Positions 48,334 through 59,789 of a stretch of 64,000 bases of DNA are shown piece after piece; positions within the stretch are counted from its first letter, which is position 1, and each line of letters starts with the position of its first letter. The notes under the pieces were generated by a model. It had not been told where the DNA came from. It searched no databases and saw only the letters and a program-made list of their open reading frames with translations. A program made the translations under genes and the position numbers. Source of the stretch: Endocalyx cinctus (lineage: Eukaryota; Ascomycota; Sordariomycetes; Amphisphaeriales; Apiosporaceae); NCBI GenBank assembly GCA_001600455.1, contig BCKC01000007.1, forward strand, positions 983,394-1,047,393, given 5' to 3'.

Positions 48334-51300
48334 TCACATTATCCAAATCTGCCGTTCCTGGTTTTTTTTTAACCCGCCAGCTCGAAGCTGCTCAACCATC
48401 GATCCAAACATTATATCTGAGAAGCTCCCAGTTTCATTATGATCGTAAATCACCGCATCGCCGATAAATCCATAAGTTTCCCCATAGCTTCTTCTCAGGA
48501 TCACAGGGCTACTATACCCATACAAAATCCACACCTCGTCACCGCGGCAAGCCGATAGAGGTCCCGCGCCTCTATTTTGCCCCATCGTCTGAAAAGACAA
48601 CTGTTGAGAATTCTCACGAGTCAACTCAGGTTCCGTGTCATCGACGTAGTCCAGAAATATGCCTCGGACCCTTAAGTCCTTGTACCGTTCATCCGCAGGA
48701 TTACCACGAAACTCGAAATCTGCCGGTAACCCTTTCGCGGCATCGAACGATTGCATCGTATGAAGTGAGGTCCCGTCAACACACGGACTAGCCTCTTTGC
48801 TAGTCCAGTCGGGTACCCAGGACGGAAGAGCGTAGCCTAGCTTGTTGCGTCCTCGGTGCACGTCTCGAAGGATCTCTAACGATTTATCGAAACGGATGAT
48901 TGCCTTGGCAGCCTCGACCAATACCTCGGTGATGTTGTTATTGGCCGTGTAGTTAGGTACAATGCCGTACCCTTCGTGCGCAAGCCCGAGGAACGCGTAA
49001 ACCCGGTCTCGCGCATCTGAGGCTTCGCAGTTTCGAGAATGACGAAGAAGAGCCTTCAGATCGGACGAATGTTTAAAGTCGTGCTTGCCTCTGATGATGG
49101 AAGCAATAGCCGATATGTCTATTTCTCGCAATTCCGATTGAAGGGACATAATATTGTCACGCCGCTCGATTTCATTGGGGTTGATGCTTTCAACCATTGT
49201 TTCTCCCGCTTCGTTTATCTTATTTTCCTTTTCCCGCCCCAACTTTCTCCTTTGTCTCGTAGCGGACGGTTGCTCAGAGTCCGATGGATCAAGATTATAA
49301 TCTTCGCTAAGGAAAGAATACTGTGATACAGGTCGTGTCACATGATACTTCGATGATAGCGAATCGGACGCTTGAGGTTTTTCATATATCGATGAACTAT
49401 TCTGGTGACGTTGTGATTCAGAAGTGGGAATATCGTTAATGGTAACTGGAGTAATAACGTGTGATCCTCGAACAGTCCTTTGTCTTGTCGGTGGCCTTGG
49501 TGGTGGGGGGAGAGGTCGACAGCACCCACTAGGTGTGAAATCCTTGACTTTGTTTGGAACCTTATCAAGGCTGATGAGAATCCTTACCCTATCCGGGTGG
49601 TACCGTCGCCCTTCATATGACGTGTCAACTTCTATTTCTCTATTATTTGAATGCTCCTCCATAAACTGTCGTGCATCCTTGATTTGCTCGTATATAGGCT
49701 TCCAGATTTCTCTTCGCAATCTTTGTAGCGTCTTCAAGTCGCGACTAATTACCCTTTTCCCCTGAAAGTCGCAGAACTTCAGCGCCTGTTGCCTCTTCAG
49801 AAGTTCATTTATCTCTCCTTGGTAATTCAATTTTTGTTGGTTGGCATATTCTGATCGCATTTGCTGTTGTTCTTTTAATGCATTATCCCATTGGCGCTGC
49901 CTCTCGCTTTCAAACTTGGTCATTTCCGTATGGTATCGCTGCAAGATGAGATTGTAATTTGTTTCTGCAGTCATTTCCTCTTCTATTTCCTGATCGATGA
50001 TGCGCCTCATCTGCTCTTGTTCATTTCTTCGCCTTGTCAAGTCTTCCAACTCCTGTCGCCTTCGCTCTTCCATTAGTTTTCTTTTTGCTTCCTCTTCTCT
50101 CTGTCGGCGTTCTACCATCTTTCGCCGTTGTTTTTTTTCCTCTCTCCTCTTTTCCAGCAACGCGTCTTTCCGTTCCCGTTCTTTTATTTTCATCTCTTCC
50201 GTGATCATGGAATCGAAATAAAGTCGTATGGACTCGATAAATGGATCTAGTTCTTCGGATACGAAACTCGCAAATGGTGCTAGCTCCGACCAAGAAATAG
50301 AGATAGAACCGGACAGAAAAGATATCGACCGTGCTGACAGAAACTCTTGATAAACCCAAGACCTATTTTATTAAATTAAATTAGTGGGATGTTAGGCATC
50401 TCCTCCCGTATCGGATCGTCAATCAAGACAGAAATTATCGTGTGTGGCCTCACGAATACAAGAAATGTGGGATCTAGGTAAGGTGGGTAAGGTGTTGTGC
50501 CTTCCTCAATAGAAATGATAATTAACTAAGCAATGAACAAAATCTCACCTCTGCCACCACTTATTTGTCATAAACTCCCATAAGCTTTCTCTAAAGACCT
50601 CAATTGATGGCATAATGTCATTGTAATTTAGGTTCTGAGCGTGAACCTCGACGGGAATTGACTTTATATGGGATGGAGTGGTCGGCGAAGTCTTTGGAAT
50701 CACTTTCTTCGCAGATGTTGTCCGAGCTAGATCAGTACCAGTGCTATCGGAGAAGGTCGCATCGCTTGTTTCAGTGCTTTCGAGGCCTGTATCTTGCCGT
50801 AGAGTTGATCTTCTTTGAAAGCGTGGAGATCGCAATTGACCACCGCGATCTGTTCCTACTAGAAAGTCGAGAAGAAAGTGTTTGAGTAGGGCTACTCTAA
50901 TACCATCTTTTTCCGTGGGCGGATCGTAGTAGAATGGCGAAGCTTGATCCAATCGTGGAACCCATGATAGAGAGTTGGACTTTTCTGGATTCGACAAACA
51001 TACAAAAGTATGCTCACTTCGACGATAAATCTCACGCATGTATTGAACTTGTTCTCCAAGTTCCTTTTTATCCGATTGATTTATACATATTTGGTCCGCC
51101 CAAAGCAAAAGGTTTTCGCCGTTCCATCTTCCACGCGGCTGGTGGTTCAAAACGCATTGAATTGCGTGCTCCAGGTTGGCAAAGGCGTTGAAGGGGATGC
51201 CGTTCACCAACATCACCGCCGTGTTTTCAAGGTCACCAGCGCAATATGAGACAGTAGCATAAGAGCCATCAATGCTGGCTAATGCAGCGTTCTCTACCTG

Positions 51301-51828
51301 ACATGCCAAAATGCAGATATCATCAGGCATCCCGTCGGCATTGCGTCGATCCCAGTTTGGATTGTTCTTGTAATGCTCCCGGAGAGGCTTTCTGGGAAAA
51401 ATCCGCGCCACTCTGATTTGTAACCTCTTTGAGTTCAAAATCTTGTACGGTAGTTTCGAGTAAAACCTCCGATTCTGGGGGGTGTAAAACTTTTCGTAAT
51501 CTTCAGTAAAACTGCTTCTCGGGATTTCCGAACGCAGAAGATTATAAGGGAGTATTGGCGGTAATTCATGTAATAAAGATCCATCGACTTTGTATGCTGG
51601 AGTATGAATAGTATTTCGCAACGGCTCACTTTTTTGCGGAACAGGAGAACCTTCTTGTGACCCGTTGGGCCGATCTGAATAGGCGATCAACGACATGGAT
51701 AAATTATGCAGATTAAAATCGTCACTGAAGGATACATCATCAACGAGTACCGATGGAGAAGTCATGGCAGAATATAGTTCGTGGGGACAACGATCCTGAG
51801 TGTCTTTCTCATTATTACGGCTATACAC
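48334..51828 (-). CDS. HET-domain protein with a long coiled-coil insertion
   Basis: Fungal heterokaryon-incompatibility-type protein; HET domains trigger cell death after non-self recognition. Exons 51828-50549 and 50362-48334 give 1102 residues. HET motifs come in the usual order: YATVSYCAGDL (about 190-200), LLWADQICINQ (240-250), then QVQYMREIYRRSEHTFVCL. The splice joins WWQR to SWVYQEF (about 424-434), the usual R-x-W-x-x-QE element. The next canonical element, DARDRVYAFLGLA, appears only near residue 876. Between them lie a charged coiled coil rich in Glu, Arg, Lys and Gln (about 479-680), a proline run (PLPPPPRPP, about 713-721) and a disordered Ser-rich part. The C-terminus has LPSWVPDW and a beta-rich segment typical of long HET proteins. 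A divergent ankyrin gene lies 1.2 kb upstream. Confidence 0.9.
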
Positions 51829-53056
51829 TCTTAATAGTTCCTTTGTCTATAGTATAAAAGGCGACGGAGCTGCTGAATATGCAAAGATTCGGGAGGGGTT
51901 GATATTAATACGTCATGGTCATACCATACATAAGCACCGCCCCCACGATGAATTATATCTTCCCATATTTCTTCCCTTCTACCTTTTCTCTTTTAGAACA
52001 ACAACAATATATTGTCTCTCGTTTGCTATCACAAATGACTCGTGGATTGGTTCTCCCATCAGAAACACATGGTTCTAGTGATATAGAGATTCTCCTGTTC
52101 CTTTCTTTTACGTGATCGTGATAGTTGATGTGTAAGTTTCTGTAAACACCGATCGGGGCTGAAGGATTCGATAGTATGAGTAATGGAGGGTTACAAGACA
52201 CTTTCATATCTTCTTTCGAGCGTTTTGATTTGTAACCTTATCTTGAGAAGTGCAAATATTACACGTCACGTTTTGACTTGGAGTTAATTTTCCCTCTGGC
52301 GCTGACTTTCCCGCGCGCCTAGATAGTATTAATCTCTCTATCTGTCTCAGCGACGAACGAATAGTTGGGCTTCTTTTTTGCACTTCTGCCACACCCTTGC
52401 TCCAAACTCAGACAGCTCCCGACGTTATGCACGGCACCGTAGAGTTTTTCCACTTCTTCAGGAAACTTCGCGTTTGGTGGCGTCCAAAATAAGCCAACCA
52501 GTCCTTTTCTGAAGGGTGTTACTGATAGGGTACGGGGTTTCATACAATCAAAAAAAAAGCCAAGTCATCACCGTACCACAACAGAAGATAAAAAGAGGGT
52601 CGAAGGCATAGAATACCAGAAAATACATAAATATGAAATATACTGCGTTTGAGCCAATAACTATTCACGGTATGAATATATCAGCAGATAGGGGCTCATC
52701 TTGGAGACAAATTCTCCAATAATGGTGTTGCAGCTGCGCCTCTAAATCTTGGATACCTAGAAATTAATTGTCTACCCCCCACTCTACTGTGACAAAGATC
52801 TTTCAATGTTTTTTTTTTTTTTTTTTGGCTTTTCAGCTATGTTTCTGTGCCCTTCTCTCACTGACGACTGTATTGCTACTTTTCGAGTTCTCGTACCACT
52901 TGCCTAGACTTGACGAATAATTATTATGAATCCAGCTGGAGAAGACTTCATATAAGTTAGTACATAATTATCACGAATGTTGCCATACGGTCTCCCTAGC
53001 TCTTCCTATCTTTTTATCTGCTTAATTTTATCCGCAGCCAACTATTTCTAGCAAAA
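51829..53056. promoter_or_regulatory. Shared divergent promoter region (HET / ankyrin genes)
   Basis: This 1.2 kb spacer separates the starts of two divergent genes, so it must hold both promoters. Visible features are pyrimidine-rich stretches, a run of 18 T at 52809-52826 and a CAAAAATG start context before 53057. No specific transcription-factor site can be assigned. Shared control of the two genes is inferred from orientation alone. Confidence 0.4.
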
Positions 53057-56000
53057 ATGAGAAACGACAAAAGAGTCGCTGAAATTGCTGCTATCCAACA
53101 TATCGCTCCAATTGAAAGACCACCTCCATTATCAAGATACCCATGCCCAAGATTTATTCAACCAGAGTATCTGAAGACTGTTCAACAGACTGTTCAAAAG
53201 CAACTCCTATCTCGTCGACAGAATGTAAACGGGTATAATGACCCTGCGAAAGGAATTAGAGCGAAATTGCGCTTGAAAAGCCAAAAGCGCATAGACAAGG
53301 AGAATTCAACCTTTACACTGAATGAACGACGCGATTTTTTTGACAGCGTACTACAGCATAACGAGCCTGTCGAACTTGCCGAGGCGATCATTGAGCTTCA
53401 TCCCGACCAACCATTCGATGTCGATATTCGCCAAACAAATATTGGATCTCAAGGTTCCAGGAAACCGCGTCATACTGCAGTAAAGAACGTAACCACAAGC
53501 AACTGGCTTGTGACTGCAACAGGAAAAGGGTTGAGAGATTTTGTTATCCTTCTAGCGAGTCGAAATCCAAGTCAGGGAAGCCTCGACAAATCTCTCAAGC
53601 TCGCTATCCAGAGAAAATCGTTACCCATTGTCGAAATTCTCATTAGATTCGGAGCAAACCCCAACACTTGTGCTGATCAGTTCCAATCTTTGGTAGGCTA
53701 TGGGGATACGGGAACTGATTTTACAGCATTCCTACTAAGTTCATCTGTTTTCCCTCTTGATCAGATCACAAAGAACAAAGCATTGGTTACCGCCGTCAAG
53801 TCTCACTCGGTCCCTATGATCGGCCAGTTGCTTGCATTTGGTGCAGATGCAAATCACTCAGACGGACAAGCTTTTACTTCTGCGGTTGAGCTTTTTGATC
53901 TACGTATTTTAACGCTTCTGATATCTTCATCGAAAAGAATCAAAGCAGACTCTCTACAACGTTCTATTGATCTTGTTTGCGAAGATACGAGCTTGGACCC
54001 TAAAAACCGAATCACTTTCTTGGATCTTCTTCTCTCTGCCGGTGCTCGAACCCGAAGTCACATCGTGCTTAATAGTCTGAAGCTTGCAGTTAGAAGAAAC
54101 GATGTAGACCTTGTGAATCTACTTGTGAACCACGGAGAAGTGTCGTCGCGGTATGCTACTCAGGCTATGGACGAAATTCTACCTACATTATCGGCAACAT
54201 CGTTAGAGATGCCTCGACTTCTCTTCACAGCTGGAGCAGATGGCAAGAAATTGGGACATATGCTTGTCGCAGCCGTCGAGAGAGACTTCCGTGACATTAT
54301 TGAACTTTTTGTGCACCAAGGAGTATCTATTGACTACGATGACGCGCGTTCTGTCCGGATCTCCCTTCAGCGACACGACATTGGCTTACTACATCTCCTT
54401 CTAAATTGGCAGGAGATAAGACGAGAAACCAACACACATGATCCTGTCACTCTCGCAAAGACTCTTTCATATGCTCTTTCCATCAAATACCGAAAGGAAC
54501 GACACTTGGCTATTGAGAATTTACTGAACAAAGGAGTCTCTGGGAAGGGTCTAGATGAAGCTCTGCTGAACAGTGTCGCAAATCCTGTTATTCGAGATAT
54601 TCAACTTGTAAGAGCATTTCAAGACGCGGGTGGGGATGTTAACTATTATGGAGCTCAAGTTATCAAAGAAGCCCTACAGTTGACCGACAACGACTTTCTC
54701 GATCTTTTGTGTCGAAACGGCCGTATCAGTCGAGAGCTATTTGCCGTGGTTCTTCCACTAGCGATAGAATGTTCCAGATACGATCAGTCCAAAGCTAAGA
54801 TATTGCTTATTTACCATAAGTTCTATGAAGAAGTCAGTCACGAACTTGCCGAAGAAGTCGGCCGGTCTGGCGGCCAGAAAGAAATCATCGATCTTCTTCT
54901 CAGTCATGGTGGCCACGTAAATCACGACGGCGGAAGGATTTTCAAAGAAACCATATCGTCTATTCCAGCGCCCCTTTCACTAAAGCGTCTGCACCTGTTC
55001 CTACAAAGGCAGCCCGATGACACGGCACTAAACGCCGCATTTGACTCCGCTCGGACAACCAGTTGCTCTCCTGATTTGCGGTTTGAATTATTCAGCTCGA
55101 TTCTAGGACTGAATCGTCGACCAGTTAACATCGACCAAGCCCTGGCAGAGGCCGTCGTTTCGGACCCACATAGTGAAATTATCCCGGGTCTTCTTCTACG
55201 CCATGGTGCCTCTAGTGACTGCAATGACGGCCAGACACTAGCATCAGTTGCGAAGTCGGGAAATCTCCAACTTTTTAGCATGTTCATGGAGCATAATCCA
55301 CGATCGAACACTATTCAAAAAGCCTTTGAAGCGAACAGTCGAATGACAACGAATCCCTCAACTCGGGCTGAAGTCTTCAGATCTTTGCTGGCATCTGATA
55401 AAGTTTCTCTCGATACAGTGACCTCTGCGTTAACCCGTGAAATTTTAAATAGTAGAGCGGATGTGAATATTCTCACTTTACTAATTGCTCATCATGCAGT
55501 TGTCGAAGACATGGCTTTCATCCACCTAGTCAAAACTCGAAACATCACTGCGACTCATTTACTGCTTCAGTCGATAACTCTAAGCGAATCCCTCCGCTCA
55601 GAGGCACTTCAATACTGTCTCCAGTTTAATAAGTCAACTCGACTTGCCTTTGTCAAATTACTTGTTCCCAGTGGGGTTTCTAGTAATGCCTGGGCCGGCT
55701 CTCTTAATCAGTCAATTATGAATCGAGACTATGATCTTCTCAAACTGCTACTACACCACTTGCCAAGCACTGAACAAGCTAAAAGAGTTGAAGAGGCCTT
55801 GACACTCGCAGCTAACGTTTTGGACGCGCATGCCGTGTCCATTCTTCTTGAAAATGATGTTGGGCCTGAATCAGCAGATCCAGCATTTGAAATGATGCTC
55901 TCACCTGGCGAATTTCAGCTCAATAACGAGTGGAAAAATATCGCACAAATGCTTCTTATTCACGGCGTTAACCAGCCATTAAAGGATCGGGCATTATTTC

Positions 56001-57879
56001 ATGCTATTGAGTCCTTGGAACAGACCCGGTCTGACTTTTATAAAACACTCATTGAAAACCAAGCAAATGTCAACATGAGAGCATGTGTTTGCTTCACGAT
56101 CGCTGGGAAGCTGGATGACCTTAGCGTATTCACACATTTGTTGGCTTCCAACCCCAATTTTGACCTTGTGGTGGAAACTCTGGTCTTCCGCTTCACCGGG
56201 AATTATGACCGGCTAGTGCATCTGATAAACCTCGTGCTGGGGTCTGAATATTACCATAGTACCGTGCGCAACGTCACGGTAGTTTTTGAAGCCATGCGCC
56301 GGTATCCTCGAGGGAACGAGTTGATTCGATTGTTGTTAGATCACAATTACCCGGCTGGGTGGCCCGTAGAGTCCATGAGTGGACCGCATGTTCTCGCGGA
56401 ACCAGTTACGCCCTTGATATGGGCACTGAGTCAGCCACGGCCGGGAATAAGTGACTTGATAATAATGGAACTCCTTGGGGAAAATAGGAAAGGTATGTTC
56501 ATGTCATCAAAGAATATCGGCAATAGAGTATGAACTCTGCCTCCTACTACACTATCGCTTTTTTTTCGACTTCGGATTAATCTAACCTGACGGATAATTA
56601 TATAGCTCGACCTAGTTTTGTGACAGAAAAGTCTAACATGACCGCCATAAGCTTGGCGGCGCAGCACAAACGTCACACAGTACTGAAGAGACTAGTTGAG
56701 CTGAAAGTAGATGTATCAGGGACGGACAGCGAGGAAAAGACGGTCTTATTTTATGCTGCCGCGAATAAAGACACGGAATCAGTTGATATTCTCATCCAAG
56801 CCGGAGCGACACGAGACGATGGTAGTCTCCACGAAGCTGCTCGTATCTGCCATTACGGAATAGTGGCATTACTACTTGAAGCTGGCCACGACGCCGATTA
56901 CCCGTCTCATCTTCACGGTGGTCGATCGGCGTTAGGCGAGTTATGTTTTCGGGCCTATGTAGACACCACCCAGCTAGTATCATCTGTTTATCAGACCATG
57001 CGCCTGCTTATAGGAGCCAAAACAGATATGACGAAGCGTATGAGAGGCTACACTGTTCTCCACCTAGCACTTATGAATGATCGACCGGTGGAAGTTACTA
57101 AAGCCCTCCTGCGTTTTCCTGAAGCATGGAAGGATATCCAGACAGATTCAGAAACGTTCCTCTACGAGGATACCGCGGGTAGGAGCATGTCTCCAGACTA
57201 CTTCGTTGCCCAGCACTGCATCGGATGTAGCGGGTCCACCAAGAAGGAACTTCAAGGACTGCTCAAAAATAAGCAATGCAAGAGCAAATGGTTCAAGAAA
57301 AGAGGCAGACAAGTGGCCAACCCCGTAGGTCTACCTCCGGCGCTAGAAGCAATCCAGCAAGAAGCCGAACTCGCGGACCAGCTAATGCGACGCGGCATCG
57401 AACGAGAAATTGAGCGAGCCCGCGCCCATCGCGAAATTGAAGAAGTGAAGCATGAAGACGAGATGAGGCGGCGGGAGGAGCAGTTCGAGGCGCAGGCCAT
57501 CGCCAGCCGGAGGAGGCACGCGCAAGAGCTAGATCAGGATCGGGAATCAGCTCTGCAGCGCTGGAGCGACGCGAACCGCGCCCGGGCCGACGAGGAGAGC
57601 CACGCGCGGACGATGGCGAGGGTGGCGTACCACGCGACGGAGGATCAGAACCGGCTCAGGCATGCTGCACGGGAGAAGGAGGCCCAGCTGGAGGCCCGAA
57701 TGATCGAGGATAGTCAACGCGCGGATCAGAAAACCCATGATCGCGCTATGTTGCGGCTTGAGAGACAGGATCAAGGCGTTAAGATGGCTGCGGAGAACCA
57801 GATGAGGGTCATTGCGGCGGCCAGGTCTGCGAGAGTTGAGGCTCCGCGACAGCTAACGTTTGATGATAGTCCAGATTGA
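53057..57879 (+). CDS. Large ankyrin-repeat protein with C-terminal coiled coil
   Basis: Exons 53057-56492 and 56606-57879 join at AGGAAAG|CTCGACC to give 1569 residues without a break. After about 120 N-terminal residues with no recognised domain, degenerate ankyrin-type repeats run to about residue 1300; recognisable units include VEILIRFGANPNTCADQ, LLLSHGGHVNHDGGRIF and LLLRHGASSDCNDGQTL. The repeats after the intron are closer to consensus (TAISLAAQHKRHTVLKRLVE, then VDILIQAGATRDDGSLHEAA). A Cys-containing segment QHCIGCSG lies near 1350, and the last 150-170 residues form a highly charged coiled coil (EIERARAHREIEEVKHEDEM). Family resemblance is to fungal ankyrin proteins found near HET and STAND genes. 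No NACHT or NB-ARC core and no catalytic domain are seen. Role unknown; a sensor or scaffold is a guess. Confidence 0.85.
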
Positions 57880-58169
57880 GATACAGTTGGATTTTGATAA
57901 TAAAAAAAACCCATAATTTTCGCTCCCTATAAGTGAGGAACGAGCGTAGTAGAGGGTCCGCTTTTAAGCTTGACCCCTCCAGTAAAGCTTTATTAGAACC
58001 GATCTCATTTTGAATTTAAAATAATATTTACTGCCGTAGTCCAAGATTGTGACAAACTGGAACTTCCAGAATTGGATTCGCCACTTTGGAAGCTCGTCTA
58101 GGGGCGATTGTCCAAAAATGACATTGCCAGAAGTGGAACAAGTGACACTCCAAGCCATCTCCATCCGTA

Positions 58170-58313
58170 GAGCTCGGCTCAGTTAACATAAGGGCGGCTC
58201 AGGCTAGCTCAGTTTGCTCACTGAGGCCCCACCTTAAAGCAGCAGGTTGCTCAGGTTCCAATCCGGAAAGGAATTGTGGAACTGCCAGATTGATGTTGCA
58301 TAATGGTCTGTTA
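58170..58313 (+). repeat. Short dispersed repeat, copy B (possible SINE)
   Basis: Better preserved partner of 47793-47940. It contains TAGCTCAGTTTG (58205-58216), one base off the tRNA A box, and GGTTCCAATCC (58254-58264), one base off the B box, with 49 bases between box starts. This arrangement fits an internal RNA polymerase III promoter, so a tRNA-derived SINE is likely. A short T-run follows at 58319-58325. No protein is encoded. The boundaries are those of the alignable part only. Confidence 0.75.
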
Positions 58314-58393
58314 TAATATTTCGTTTTGAGACCGTCTTGTTGGCCAGGAGTCAAATAATTATTACCAACCCAGGCTGCCGGGCTTCCGGGCTC

Positions 58394-58654
58394 TTATCCT
58401 TGTTCGGGATTTTTGCAGTATCCTAGATGACCCATGTATGTATTGGGGCCTTCGCCGTAATTGGTGTAAATGGTTCGAGAAGGACCTTCACAGACCTCGG
58501 CTTCGATCATGTTTCTCACTGCAACGATCTTGCGGATTGCTTTGTTGTTACCTAAATCGTTCGCCTGTTCGAATGATAATGATATCGCCTCACGGGCTGG
58601 ATTATCGGACTTTTTAGCGTTATCTATTGAACTTCTACTTCCTTCTATATCCAT
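58394..58654 (-). CDS. Small hypothetical protein, uncertain
   Basis: An 86-codon open frame starting MDIEGSRSSIDNAKK, with a good start context (AACAATGGA). Hydrophilic with no recognised domain or membrane segment. It lies just beyond repeat copy B and could be a small gene or chance. Confidence 0.3.
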   Translation of the reverse strand: MDIEGSRSSIDNAKKSDNPAREAISLSFEQANDLGNNKAIRKIVAVRNMIEAEVCEGPSRTIYTNYGEGPNTYMGHLGYCKNPEQG

Positions 58655-59789
58655 TGTTAATACTAATTAGCGATTGGAGCTCTTTAATTTTTAAACTGGA
58701 GTGGACGGTTCTCTTTGTCGTCGTCTTTCTCTGTGTACGTTTGCTGGTTGCGGGCGAGTATTGAATACGGCGGACTTGTTTAGTTGTTTGCTTACGAGAT
58801 CTCTAGAGAACAAATTGTTTACAACTCAAGACTTTATAGTTTTCGTAGCATTTCACGTTAATTAATCATTTCTATGTCTTATTACTTCCACGCATATTCT
58901 TCAAGAATTCGCTTCGTTATTCACAGGTAGTTAAAATTCACCGAGTCTTTTTGATTCCCAATGATCATCTCCCCATTGCCGTATCTCAACAATGGTTATT
59001 TACACTTGACATACACACAGCTTTTTAATATATTGGGAATAGCGAAATTCGAGTAGTGAAGTTTCATAGTAACTTGTCGAATTACTTATTATATCTGCCA
59101 TCAAATCATATTCTCTTATTTCACAACTGGGAGTAATTAGCATTCTTAATTGAGGCTCCTCTAAGTAATTATCCAATCTAGTTCACCCCTGAGTTATAAA
59201 CTTTGGCCGATAGCTTTAAGACATAAGCAGAGTAGATTTCGATTGCATAGGCTATTATCACACCCAAAATTGCTCAGCCCCTCGCTCCTTTACTCAGGTG
59301 CTGCTCAAGTACAACTTAGGAATGCTCAAAACTTAGGAGAATCGCCAGAACCAGAGATAACTAGTATTAATAGTGGATAAGTATCGTGCCAAGCATTATG
59401 CCATGCCATGACAGGTATAACCTCAATAATGATGCTTAACTTTATTATTGTAAAAATAATTTCAAACACAATAACGAAGAGATACTGGGGCTGGGAGGGG
59501 GGCTGGTCTCTTACATTATGAAGATATAGCACATTATACCTAATTATGAAGGACCGGAGACTATATAAACCGTTATAACCAAACAGGTAATAACGGATTC
59601 GCTTTTTTACCTGTATCACTAATCCTTACAAACTGCTTTCGGAAACCGGCTATATACATATTCCGAGCTGACATTATCTGCATTTGAGATCTCAGAGCTG
59701 AAAAGACGTCGCCGCAGGTTTGTCGAATGTTCGTTATAATTAACGGTTATCATATTCAATTGCGAATTTATATCGGGCTGCAGACTGAC

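Larger units (their letters stand above)
57880..59789. other. Intergenic region with repeat copy B
   Basis: Contains repeat copy B and a small uncertain open frame (separate entries). The remainder, 58700-59720, is AT-rich with no recognised gene; its right end holds the promoter of the HeLo-like gene. Confidence 0.4.

Noticed and set aside
48143..48346. Small minus-strand frame downstream of the HET gene
   Set aside because: Overlaps the HET gene end and has no recognisable features.
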